Numbered from the stretch's first letter, positions 1 to 6,138 are shown. The stretch: 15,025 nucleotides of DNA from Bacteroidales bacterium (GCA_018432645.1 JAHDSP010000254.1:1-15025), one strand, 5' to 3'. Numbers and translations: made by a program. The notes: a model not told the origin generated them from the sequence alone.

Positions 1-855
1 AGGGTCATTCATAAGCATGACAAAATCATCGAAATTTATTTCTATAATTTCTTTATAAAAGCTCATAGGAGTATATGTTTTCATATCAGTAGGGTTATTA
101 CTTTTATCAACAAATCTATAAGAAAATGTCGTAGGAGGCTCACCAAAAGCATAGACTAAGATGCGATAGATTTCACTTAAAGCATCTAATTTCATTTTTT
201 GTAGATCCACTTTTTTATTATTATTGTATGCTTCTCTCATCACAATGCCATGTTCTCGTAGTTTAGTAGCTATAATTGATGAAATTTCTCTAGTATTATT
301 ACTATGATATGTTTCTGGCATTACCTCTGCTGGTACCAGTCCATATTTATTTACTAAATTTACAAAACTAGACCATACACCACCATCACCGATAGGATTT
401 TTGAACCACCATTCTACTTGTCTATCGTCCATAGGCTTATCTATTGTAGAGATTATTCCTTGTAAAAATAAATTAGCTTTTTCTAATTGATCATAAAAAA
501 ACAAATAAGCATAAGAAAATTCGAAATTCGATAAATTATATTTTTGAATGATAAAAGGTCGAATAGTATTCATACTTGCAAACATCCAGCATCTACCAGA
601 GCGTTTTTGATCTGTCGGCTTTCCTGTTTGTATTTGATACTTGAAATATGGGTCTGGCTGACTACGTAATTGTGGATTTAAGGACAATTTTTTAATAGAA
701 TTTTCTACTATAGCTGATTGAATGCCAGGATGAAATTCTTTATAAGCATTTTCTTTGATTTTGGCTAATTCTACATCTGTTATAGTATTTTGTGCCCATA
801 AATTTATTAATGAGATTAGAAAAAATAAACAAAAAATTGTTGATTTGGATTTCAT
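1..855 (-). CDS. Exported C1B-family cysteine peptidase (bleomycin hydrolase/PepC-like), 3'-truncated by window
   Basis: Translating the minus strand from the ATG at 855-853 gives 285 open codons that run off the left edge. Residues 1-22 form a signal peptide (KSK, a hydrophobic run, then LWAQ), so the product is probably exported, whereas classical bleomycin hydrolase and PepC are cytoplasmic. The active-site block is TDQKRSGRCWMFA (residues 81-93): Gln83 would be the oxyanion-hole residue and Cys89 the nucleophile, in the QxxSGRCWxFA form typical of peptidase family C1B (Peptidase_C1_2). The following WWF-NPIGDGG and PAEVMPETYHSNNT segments also fit this family. The catalytic His and Asn lie in the missing C-terminal part; family members are usually 400-450 residues. 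Expected role: aminopeptidase-type peptide degradation in the periplasm or outside the cell. A -7 promoter box lies 15 bases upstream. The family assignment is firm; the substrate is unknown. Confidence 0.9.
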   Translation of the reverse strand, partial: MKSKSTIFCLFFLISLINLWAQNTITDVELAKIKENAYKEFHPGIQSAIVENSIKKLSLNPQLRSQPDPYFKYQIQTGKPTDQKRSGRCWMFASMNTIRPFIIQKYNLSNFEFSYAYLFFYDQLEKANLFLQGIISTIDKPMDDRQVEWWFKNPIGDGGVWSSFVNLVNKYGLVPAEVMPETYHSNNTREISSIIATKLREHGIVMREAYNNNKKVDLQKMKLDALSEIYRILVYAFGEPPTTFSYRFVDKSNNPTDMKTYTPMSFYKEIIEINFDDFVMLMNDP

Positions 856-869
856 AATTTATTTTTTAG

Positions 870-877
870 CAAAGATA
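870..877 (-). promoter_or_regulatory. Bacteroidetes -7 promoter box for the C1B peptidase
   Basis: The minus strand reads TATCTTTG followed by C, an exact match to the TAnnTTTG -7 consensus of the Bacteroidetes primary sigma factor. It lies 15 bases before the ATG at 855, giving a very short leader. I see no clear TTG -33 element at the usual spacing. Confidence 0.7.
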
Positions 878-940
878 AAAGGTTTTTTTGATTTCAGAAA
901 ATGAAAAGACTTGATTTCATAAATTTTTTAAATATGTAAA

Positions 941-967
941 TTATTCAAAAATATTCATTAATTTTAC
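941..967 (+). repeat. 27-bp direct repeat, copy 1
   Basis: This 27-base stretch (TTATTCAAAAAT…TTAATTTTAC) recurs at 1910-1936 with a single mismatch (T to G at base 12). Both copies lie a few bases upstream of an ATG, at 985 and at 1940. The 3' end TAATTTTAC loosely resembles a -7 box, so the repeat may be a duplicated promoter region. Together the copies bracket the toxin-tip and lipoprotein genes. Confidence 0.75.
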
Positions 968-984
968 CTAACAAAAATATTTTT

Positions 985-1251
985 ATGCATACCACCAATT
1001 ATAAAAATTTTGAATATACTACAAATACTGAAACAGGTTTAGTTTATGGTACCATCATGCTAACATTAATGAATGATAAAGGTGATATTAAGCTTGGTGG
1101 AACAAGAGGATTTATAGATAGATATGACTTTGACAATAAAAAAGGTGTGAAAAACATACCAAGAAATATTGCTACTTGGATTGGTAAACAAATAGCAGGT
1201 AAAGGAACTAGCTATAATATTTATAATTATGGAGTGGGAAAAGTTAAATAA
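985..1251 (+). CDS. Small protein resembling a detached C-terminal tip of a polymorphic/Rhs-type toxin
   Basis: An 88-residue product without signal peptide or membrane segment. The second half (GGTRGFIDRYDFDNKKGV, then a PRNIATWIG stretch, then GKGTSYNIYNYGVGKV) resembles, from memory, the extreme C-terminal segment of Bacteroidetes Rhs-like and other polymorphic toxins, where an xDxYDFD motif is followed by an RN-AT-IG helix and a GTPY-IYxYG ending. No N-terminal delivery or repeat region is present: the frame is open upstream only to a TAA at 937-939. It therefore looks like a displaced tip or a promoter-fused fragment rather than a full toxin. It is followed after 6 bases by a lipoprotein gene, the position an immunity gene would occupy, and the pair is bracketed by a 27-bp direct repeat. 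It could also be an ordinary small protein of unknown function. No catalytic residues can be named. Confidence 0.55.
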   Translation: MHTTNYKNFEYTTNTETGLVYGTIMLTLMNDKGDIKLGGTRGFIDRYDFDNKKGVKNIPRNIATWIGKQIAGKGTSYNIYNYGVGKVK

Positions 1252-1257
1252 TAAATT

Positions 1258-1770
1258 ATGAATTATAGAATAATATTTAGTGTTTTTCTTTTTCTCTTTT
1301 TGAGCAGTTGCAATCTTTCATATTTTAAAAAGGATTTATCCCAAATACTTGGTGTAGAGAAAAAAGAAATAAAAAATATCCAAAATTTTAATGAGATTTC
1401 AGGAATACAAGGAGAAGGTTATATATTAGAAATTTATACCCTGTCAGAAAAAGCCATTCAGGCTTTTAAAAACAACCCACTAAAAAATCTTCCTGATAAA
1501 AAAGAGGAAGGTAAAGAATGGCAAAAATATAATTGGAGTACCTTTCCTATTGACAGTTCATATAATGAGGTTTTTATTATGTGTTTAAATTATTCTGGTT
1601 ATGGCAAAAAGCTAAAAGTTAAACTTGATGAAATCAAGAGATTGATAGAAAAAGAAGGTGTGTATTATTCATTTTATTATAGGCCAGATAAAGAACATCC
1701 ACAGAATGTAGAGCTTTTTATTTTAGATGTTCAGAATAGAAAACTTTATGCAATTGAACAGCAGATTTAA
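1258..1770 (+). CDS. Lipoprotein of unknown function, candidate immunity protein
   Basis: A 170-residue product with a lipoprotein signal peptide: hydrophobic residues 5-15, then LSSC with Cys18 as the likely lipidation site. The mature part is hydrophilic, rich in Lys and Glu, with no motif that I recognise. Near the middle is a KEEGKEWQKYNWSTF segment, and the C-terminal half looks like alternating beta strands (YYSFYYRPD, VELFILDV, KLYAIEQ). It starts 6 bases after the stop of the 88-residue toxin-tip-like gene, so the two are probably co-transcribed. In toxin loci this position normally holds an immunity gene, and a lipid-anchored periplasmic protein could fill that role; this is inference from position only. 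There is no Shine-Dalgarno sequence, as usual here. It may equally be a hypothetical lipoprotein unrelated to toxins. Confidence 0.7.
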   Translation: MNYRIIFSVFLFLFLSSCNLSYFKKDLSQILGVEKKEIKNIQNFNEISGIQGEGYILEIYTLSEKAIQAFKNNPLKNLPDKKEEGKEWQKYNWSTFPIDSSYNEVFIMCLNYSGYGKKLKVKLDEIKRLIEKEGVYYSFYYRPDKEHPQNVELFILDVQNRKLYAIEQQI

Positions 1771-1861
1771 AGAGTTATAATGTACTGGATTCAATAGTAA
1801 AACAATAAATCAATTAATCCAAAAAAATAAAACGGAAGCAATCAAAACTCTCGTTTTTTTG

Positions 1862-1896
1862 TTACTTTTCTTTGTGTAGTTGACAAAGAAAAGTAA
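1862..1896. repeat. Perfect 14-bp palindrome with 7-base loop
   Basis: TTACTTTTCTTTGT at 1862-1875 pairs perfectly with ACAAAGAAAAGTAA at 1883-1896 around the loop GTAGTTG. It lies between two converging genes (the lipoprotein ending at 1770 and the PP-loop gene ending at 2031). Neither strand shows a U-tract directly after the stem; the T run at 1854-1860 lies on the wrong side for plus-strand transcripts. It may slow or end transcription, or be a mobile palindromic repeat. I recall similar TTACTTTTCTTTG palindromes in many bacterial genomes, but cannot verify this here. Confidence 0.75.
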
Positions 1897-1909
1897 AATA
1901 TATAAAAAT

Positions 1910-1936
1910 TTATTCAAAAAGATTCATTAATTTTAC
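1910..1936 (+). repeat. 27-bp direct repeat, copy 2
   Basis: Matches 941-967 at 26 of 27 bases. This copy is followed after 3 bases by the ATG of a short, stop-interrupted signal-peptide-like reading frame, so it looks like the promoter or leader of a decayed gene. Confidence 0.75.
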
Positions 1937-1939
1937 TTT

Positions 1940-2023
1940 ATGAAATCAACTATCTAATCACTTCTTTTCATCTTGCTATTCATCTCCCACCTAAACTCTG
2001 TCTGCTTAAAAAATAAATATTGA
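1940..2023 (+). pseudogene. Remnant of a gene start: interrupted signal peptide
   Basis: From the ATG at 1940 the frame reads MKSTI, a TAA stop at codon 6, then SLLFILLFISHLNSVC and a TGA at 2021-2023. If the sixth codon were sense, this would be a convincing signal peptide with a lipobox-like LNSVC ending. It lies 3 bases after the second 27-bp repeat. I read it as the decayed 5' end of an exported-protein gene whose body has been lost. The evidence is short and the call tentative. Confidence 0.35.
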
Positions 2024-2030
2024 AACGATA

Positions 2031-2978
2031 CTAGATATCATCAGCATTTTTCACTATTTGCAGCGATATTTCTTTCCCATTTTCTATAGCTAATCTTGCC
2101 TTTTTAGAATATTTAACTAATAACTCAAACAATTTATCAATGTTATTATCTCCTGCTAAAACTATTCCTAGTGGTGATGGTTCACTTAAACAATAAATCT
2201 TATATTGTGAAGAAGCTATTTCAAATAATTTTTTGTTTTCTTCATAATTTCTACCTAGCATTATCCACGTGCCATCAGCAATGTAATGTCTACCTATGGT
2301 TAGCAGTTCAGCAGTTATAGTATTGAGAGGTAAATTATTCTTTAATATTGCTAAAACTCTATCTCCTATCACTGGATCTGTTAAAAGGCAACCACTTGCT
2401 GGGCTTGGGATATCTTTTATCCCAAATCTCTCAGCTAAGCTTAATTGTTCATGTCTAGATCTACCACTAATGCTTAATAATTTTTCTCTATTTACTAAAC
2501 CTTCTCTCTCTGGTTTAGTAGGAAATAATAATTTTGCAGATAATGGACGTAATAATAAATCTTCGAATTCAGCATTTTTTTTGATCAATACTAAAGCATT
2601 CCTATTTTGACTCATTGGTCTCTGTCCCAGAACTTCACCTGTCGCAATAAAATCTGCTCTTCCCTCTTTTAGTAATTGAAAAGTCTTATTAATCATTAGT
2701 ATTTTACAGTCAATGCACGGATTAGCATGCGATCCATAACCGTATCTTGGTTTTTTTAATAATTCTAAATATTCCGTGCTTATATCTATGATTTCTCCTT
2801 CGTCAAAGCCAAGTTGTTCTATATTTTTATAATATTTTTCTGGATTTTTTTTTAGCTCCCAGCCAAAAAAAGGAGTTATATATTTCACAGCAGTTACATG
2901 TATCCCTTGTTCTTTTAATATTTTACCTGCTAATATACTATCTAATCCTTCAGAAAATAGTAATAATGCTTTTGTCAT
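2031..2978 (-). CDS. PP-loop tRNA sulfurtransferase-like protein (ThiI/MnmA superfamily) with NFACT-R-like tail
   Basis: A 315-residue product with three recognisable parts. Residues 9-14 (SEGLDS) are a PP-loop of the SGGxDS type that binds ATP and adenylates the substrate. Cys88 in NPCIDCK and Cys197 in SPASGCLL sit where MnmA-type thiouridylases carry their two catalytic cysteines (NPC and the later C); Cys91 adds a CxxC pair. ATGEVLGQRPMSQ (112-124) is typical of this superfamily. The C-terminal third carries DGTWIMLGRNYEENKKL (235-251), which resembles the DUF814/NFACT-R motif (GRNxxxNxxL). Inferred role: ATP-dependent thiolation of tRNA, or of a related substrate, in the cytoplasm. It is shorter than MnmA (about 360) and lacks the THUMP domain of ThiI, so neither name should be assigned. 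Transcribed divergently from the GT4 gene, with a MITE in the shared upstream region. Confidence 0.8.
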   Translation of the reverse strand: MTKALLLFSEGLDSILAGKILKEQGIHVTAVKYITPFFGWELKKNPEKYYKNIEQLGFDEGEIIDISTEYLELLKKPRYGYGSHANPCIDCKILMINKTFQLLKEGRADFIATGEVLGQRPMSQNRNALVLIKKNAEFEDLLLRPLSAKLLFPTKPEREGLVNREKLLSISGRSRHEQLSLAERFGIKDIPSPASGCLLTDPVIGDRVLAILKNNLPLNTITAELLTIGRHYIADGTWIMLGRNYEENKKLFEIASSQYKIYCLSEPSPLGIVLAGDNNIDKLFELLVKYSKKARLAIENGKEISLQIVKNADDI

Positions 2979-2998
2979 TTTTTTTATTTTAAAGATTT

Positions 2999-3006
2999 CA
3001 AAATTA
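2999..3006 (-). promoter_or_regulatory. -7 promoter box for the PP-loop sulfurtransferase-like gene
   Basis: The minus strand reads TAATTTTG, an exact TAnnTTTG match, 20 bases before the ATG at 2978. Sequence further upstream, including any -33 region, is now provided by the left end of the inserted MITE, which begins at 3026. Confidence 0.6.
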
Positions 3007-3017
3007 GTAAGAAATTT

Positions 3018-3025
3018 AAAAATAG
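3018..3025. repeat. Left 8-bp target-site duplication of the MITE
   Basis: AAAAATAG directly abuts the left terminal inverted repeat. The identical 8 bases abut the right end at 3239-3246, the signature of transposase-mediated insertion. Confidence 0.9.
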
Positions 3026-3238
3026 GGTTCTATAACGTTTATTATGAGTAAATTATTTTACCACAAAGGACACAAAGATATTACACAAAGTTCACAAAGT
3101 ACCATTTATATGGCTTTTAATTCTATCATTCTCAGTGTTCTTTGTGCCTTCTTTGTGAACTCTGTGGTTAATATTTAACTGTCTAATAATAAATAAAATT
3201 CTTTTTTATTATTTATCTATATAAAACGTTATAGAACC
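3026..3238. mobile_element. 213-bp MITE-like non-autonomous element with 15-bp perfect terminal inverted repeats
   Basis: The ends are GGTTCTATAACGTTT (3026-3040) and its exact reverse complement (3224-3238), flanked on both sides by AAAAATAG. Inverted similarity extends inwards imperfectly (TAAATTA against TAAATAA in the arms). The core is itself an imperfect long palindrome built on CACAAAG units: four at 3062-3099 on the plus strand, and complementary CTTTGTG units at 3140-3146 and 3151-3157, plus CTCTGTGG. A transcript would fold into a long hairpin. It carries no transposase, so it must have been moved in trans. The 8-bp duplication and GG-starting ends fit several IS families (for example IS1595-like), but no family can be fixed by eye. 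The perfect duplication suggests a fairly recent insertion. Confidence 0.9.
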
Positions 3239-3246
3239 AAAAATAG
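3239..3246. repeat. Right 8-bp target-site duplication of the MITE
   Basis: AAAAATAG, identical to 3018-3025. The next base (3247) is the first base of the -7 box of the downstream gene, so the insertion stopped exactly at the core promoter. Confidence 0.9.
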
Positions 3247-3254
3247 TATTTTTG
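3247..3254 (+). promoter_or_regulatory. -7 promoter box for the GT4 glycosyltransferase gene
   Basis: TATTTTTG matches TAnnTTTG exactly. It directly follows the right target duplication of the MITE, so any -33 contact now falls inside the element's terminal repeat. The leader to the ATG at 3311 is about 50 bases. Confidence 0.6.
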
Positions 3255-3310
3255 TAAAAATTATTAATTACAAATAGCAATGTTATTGATTTTAAATTAA
3301 TTATATAAAG

Positions 3311-4300
3311 ATGCATATTACTATATTTTATAAAGGGAAAATACCTACAAAATATTATGGAGGCACATCTAGAGATATTTGGTATTTAGGTAAAGAATTA
3401 AAAAAATTAGGTAATAAAATTACATATTTAGTAGCTAAAGAATCTTTTTGCCCTTTTGCTGATGTTATTTATATAGATGAAAACAAAAATATTAATGAGC
3501 AAATTCCCATAGATACAGATATTGTCAATTTACATTCTGAAATAGATGAAGAATTAAATAAACCTTTTTTGCTCACTATACATGGCAACACATATAATCC
3601 TAATAAAATTTTCCCAATAAATACAAATTTTGTTTCTCAATCACACGCTAAAAGATATGGTGCAGAAGCATATGTTTATAACGGAATGGATTGGTCAGAT
3701 TATCCCTCAGTAGATTTTTTGCAAAATAGATATGGATATCATTTCCTTGGCAAAGCTGCTTGGCGTGTAAAAAATTTAAAAGCTGCTATTAAAATTGCTC
3801 AGAAGAATAAAAAAACTTTAGAAGTTATGGGAGGCCATCGTATCAATTTATCTATGGGCTTTCGTATCACATTAAACCCTCATATTCATTTTCATGGGAT
3901 GGTGGATGATAGCTACAAAGCAAACATTATGAATAAATCTGAAGCTTTACTTTTCCCAGTTTTATGGCACGAACCAATGGGGTTGGCTATTATTGAAAGT
4001 TTATATTTTGGTTGCCCAGTTATTGGCACTCCATATGGCTCGCTACCAGAGATTGTAACTAATGATTTTGGTTTCCTTTCTAATCGTTTACCAGATTTAA
4101 TATATGCTGCAGCCCATTTAGATCATTTTGATAGAAAACAATGCCATTATTATGCTCGCGATATGTTCAATTCTTACCAAATGGCTAAAAAATATTTATT
4201 CTATTATCAAAAAATTTTAAATGGTGAAAATATAAATACCCAAAAGCCACGTTTAGCAACCATTGATAATAAAAAATTTCTGGATTTTTATTGGGTATAA
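3311..4300 (+). CDS. GT4-family glycosyltransferase
   Basis: A 329-residue soluble protein with the two-Rossmann (GT-B) layout. The N-terminal part has a glycine-containing acceptor loop (KYYGGTSRD, 14-22) and a THG-like segment at 89-92 (TIHG). The C-terminal donor-binding half has the GT4 signature HEPMGLAIIES (220-230), in which Glu221 and Glu229 form the EX7E motif that contacts the nucleotide sugar, followed by GCPVIGTPYGSLPEIV (234-249). Expected role: cytoplasmic transfer of a sugar from an NDP-sugar onto a glycan or lipid acceptor. It lacks the long central part of larger GT4 enzymes, so it is at the short end of the family. It heads a plus-strand run with a VOC protein and a GT-C-like membrane protein, which suggests surface glycan work; the sugar and acceptor are unknown. 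Confidence 0.88.
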   Translation: MHITIFYKGKIPTKYYGGTSRDIWYLGKELKKLGNKITYLVAKESFCPFADVIYIDENKNINEQIPIDTDIVNLHSEIDEELNKPFLLTIHGNTYNPNKIFPINTNFVSQSHAKRYGAEAYVYNGMDWSDYPSVDFLQNRYGYHFLGKAAWRVKNLKAAIKIAQKNKKTLEVMGGHRINLSMGFRITLNPHIHFHGMVDDSYKANIMNKSEALLFPVLWHEPMGLAIIESLYFGCPVIGTPYGSLPEIVTNDFGFLSNRLPDLIYAAAHLDHFDRKQCHYYARDMFNSYQMAKKYLFYYQKILNGENINTQKPRLATIDNKKFLDFYWV

Positions 4301-4329
4301 TTGTATGATTTAATTGTAATTTTTTTATG

Positions 4330-4337
4330 TAAATTTG
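4330..4337 (+). promoter_or_regulatory. -7 promoter box upstream of the VOC gene
   Basis: TAAATTTG followed by C matches TAnnTTTG exactly, 18 bases before the ATG at 4356. The VOC gene can therefore be transcribed separately from the glycosyltransferase gene, which ends 55 bases upstream. Confidence 0.65.
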
Positions 4338-4355
4338 CGATAAATTATTCAAATT

Positions 4356-4739
4356 ATGTTGAGGCACATAGCTATAAATATTAATTCATCTGATGAAGTA
4401 GAAAATTTTTATAAAAATGTTTTAGGTTTTGAATTGATAGGAGAATATTATTTACATCCTTCTATTGCAAAAACTTTTTTTAATAATGAGCAGATAAAAG
4501 TTTACAGAGTAAAAAAATTTAATTTAGAAATCGAGCTATTACTCACCAATACTACAAATAGTTCTGCATTTGCACATATAGCATTAGAATTTTGGAAACC
4601 AGAAACTGTATTCGAAAAAGCCAAAACTGCTGGTTATAAAGTTTACGAATTTATTAAAGAAACGGGCACTAAAGCTAGATATATTATAGATAAATCTGGC
4701 AATATTTTTGAAATTAAAAATATTAATTTAGTAGAATAA
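4356..4739 (+). CDS. VOC (glyoxalase/bleomycin-resistance fold) protein
   Basis: A 127-residue single-module VOC protein built from two beta-alpha-beta-beta-beta halves. The first half begins LRHIAININ with His4 and the typical VENFYKNVLGFEL helix-turn (15-27). The second half begins FAHIALEF with His74 and ends with DKSGNIFEIK, where Glu119 takes the usual final ligand position. His4, Glu58 or Glu60 (LEIELLL), His74 and Glu119 would make a complete divalent-metal site, so an enzyme is likely. The length equals lactoylglutathione lyase-type proteins, but the substrate cannot be told: glyoxalase I, epimerase and dioxygenase members share this pattern. It has its own promoter box and is followed after 9 bases by the membrane protein gene, so those two are probably co-transcribed. 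Confidence 0.85.
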   Translation: MLRHIAININSSDEVENFYKNVLGFELIGEYYLHPSIAKTFFNNEQIKVYRVKKFNLEIELLLTNTTNSSAFAHIALEFWKPETVFEKAKTAGYKVYEFIKETGTKARYIIDKSGNIFEIKNINLVE

Positions 4740-4748
4740 TTCTATATA

Positions 4749-6092
4749 ATGGGTATAGATCCAATTTTTTCTATCGAAAATATCATCATTTCACTAATTC
4801 TAATAATTGGTCTATTTTCATTAGTTTTTTTTTATAGTAAAATCATTACAAATAATCCATTACATAAATATCTAATGTATGGCCTTGGATTTAAAATATT
4901 GATGAGTATAGCTTTTATAATGATTTATTATTTTTATTATGGTGGTGGGGATTCTTATTGGTATTGCTATAATGCCAAATGTTTTGTCAACTCTTTTTTT
5001 TATCATCCCTCAGAAATTACTAGAATTATTATAAGTGGAAATTTTGATCCAGAAAATTATTATAGATTATTCTCTATAAATACTGGATATCCAGCTACTG
5101 ACCTATTATTTGATCCTAAAACATTTGCTGTTTCACGTTTCGCATTTCCTATTTTATTTATTACTCAAAATTACATTTCTACTACCATATTAGTTTCTAT
5201 GTTTGCTTTTATCGGACAATGGAAAATGTTCACATTATTAAATAAACTTTTTCCTAATTTTACAAAATATGCTGCTATAGCTGTTCTTTTTTTCCCATCA
5301 CCTACCTTTTGGAGCAGTAGCATATTAAAAGATACTTTTATTTATGGTGCAGCCTTGTGGAGTATATATAATTTTTATCAAATTTTTGTTTATAAAAAAA
5401 ATATTTTGGGTAATATTCTCCTTTTTATTATGAATTTTTATATAATAATATTAATAAAACCATATGTAGCAGTAGCCTTAATACCATCATTAGTTTTGTT
5501 ATTTTCTTTATCATACATTAGGCAAATAAAGAATCGATTTATTAGATATTTTGTAGCTCCTTTTGGACTATTGCTAGCTTTTATGATTTCAATAGTCATT
5601 TACACATCTATAGGCTCATCTTTAGGTCCATATGGTAGTATACAAAGTGCCATAGACAAAGCATATATAACTCAGCAAGATTTTCTAAAAAATGAAACTT
5701 ACAGCGAACATAAATATGACATTGGAGAATTCGAACCAACTATTCCTAGTATTATATCTAAATTCCCTAAAGCTGTTTTTTTTGGATTTTTTGGTCCCTT
5801 TATTTGGCAAGCAGATAATTTAACTATGCTATTAGCTGCTTTAGAGAGTTTAGCTCTTCTAATTATTATAGCTTATTTGTTATACAAAATTAGATGGCGT
5901 TTTTTTAAATTTATTTTTCAAAATGATTTTTTAATTTTTGCTTTAGTATTTTCATTAATATTTATTTTTTTTGTTGGTTTATCATCAGCTAATTATGGAT
6001 CGTTGAGTAGATATAGGATACCAGCTCTTCCCTTATTTTTATCAAGCCTTTTTGCTATTTATAATTATTCTAAACAACAAAAAATTTTATAA
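4749..6092 (+). CDS. Polytopic membrane protein, possibly GT-C-type glycosyltransferase
   Basis: A 447-residue hydrophobic protein with about 11-12 membrane segments (for example 12-29, 41-63 and several to about 440). After the second segment comes YYGGGDSYWY with Asp68, placed like the acidic residue in the first outer loop of GT-C enzymes. Further on are PSPTFWSSSILKDTFIYG and, near the C-terminus, LSRYRIPALPLF; such FWSS-KD and RYR-P-LP motifs occur, as I recall, in poorly characterised Bacteroidota membrane proteins related to polyprenyl-phosphate-sugar mannosyltransferases. A large hydrophilic loop (about residues 290-340) precedes the last segments. It lies 9 bases behind the VOC gene and near a GT4 gene, so a role in glycan assembly is plausible. 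It could instead be a polymerase or transporter; the membrane location is certain, the function is not. Confidence 0.65.
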   Translation: MGIDPIFSIENIIISLILIIGLFSLVFFYSKIITNNPLHKYLMYGLGFKILMSIAFIMIYYFYYGGGDSYWYCYNAKCFVNSFFYHPSEITRIIISGNFDPENYYRLFSINTGYPATDLLFDPKTFAVSRFAFPILFITQNYISTTILVSMFAFIGQWKMFTLLNKLFPNFTKYAAIAVLFFPSPTFWSSSILKDTFIYGAALWSIYNFYQIFVYKKNILGNILLFIMNFYIIILIKPYVAVALIPSLVLLFSLSYIRQIKNRFIRYFVAPFGLLLAFMISIVIYTSIGSSLGPYGSIQSAIDKAYITQQDFLKNETYSEHKYDIGEFEPTIPSIISKFPKAVFFGFFGPFIWQADNLTMLLAALESLALLIIIAYLLYKIRWRFFKFIFQNDFLIFALVFSLIFIFFVGLSSANYGSLSRYRIPALPLFLSSLFAIYNYSKQQKIL

Positions 6093-6138
6093 TAATTTAA
6101 CTTTATGGTATAAAAATTGCAATATATTAAAAAAAAAC

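Noticed and set aside
2296..2610. 104-residue open frame on the plus strand
   Set aside because: It lies wholly inside the PP-loop gene on the opposite strand, whose protein has clear motifs; no family features are visible in it.
3059..3170. Spaced CACAAAG repeats considered as a CRISPR array or iteron set
   Set aside because: Units are only 7 bp, spacing is irregular (9, 13, 9), the second half is inverted, and the whole lies inside the MITE; no replication or Cas gene is near.
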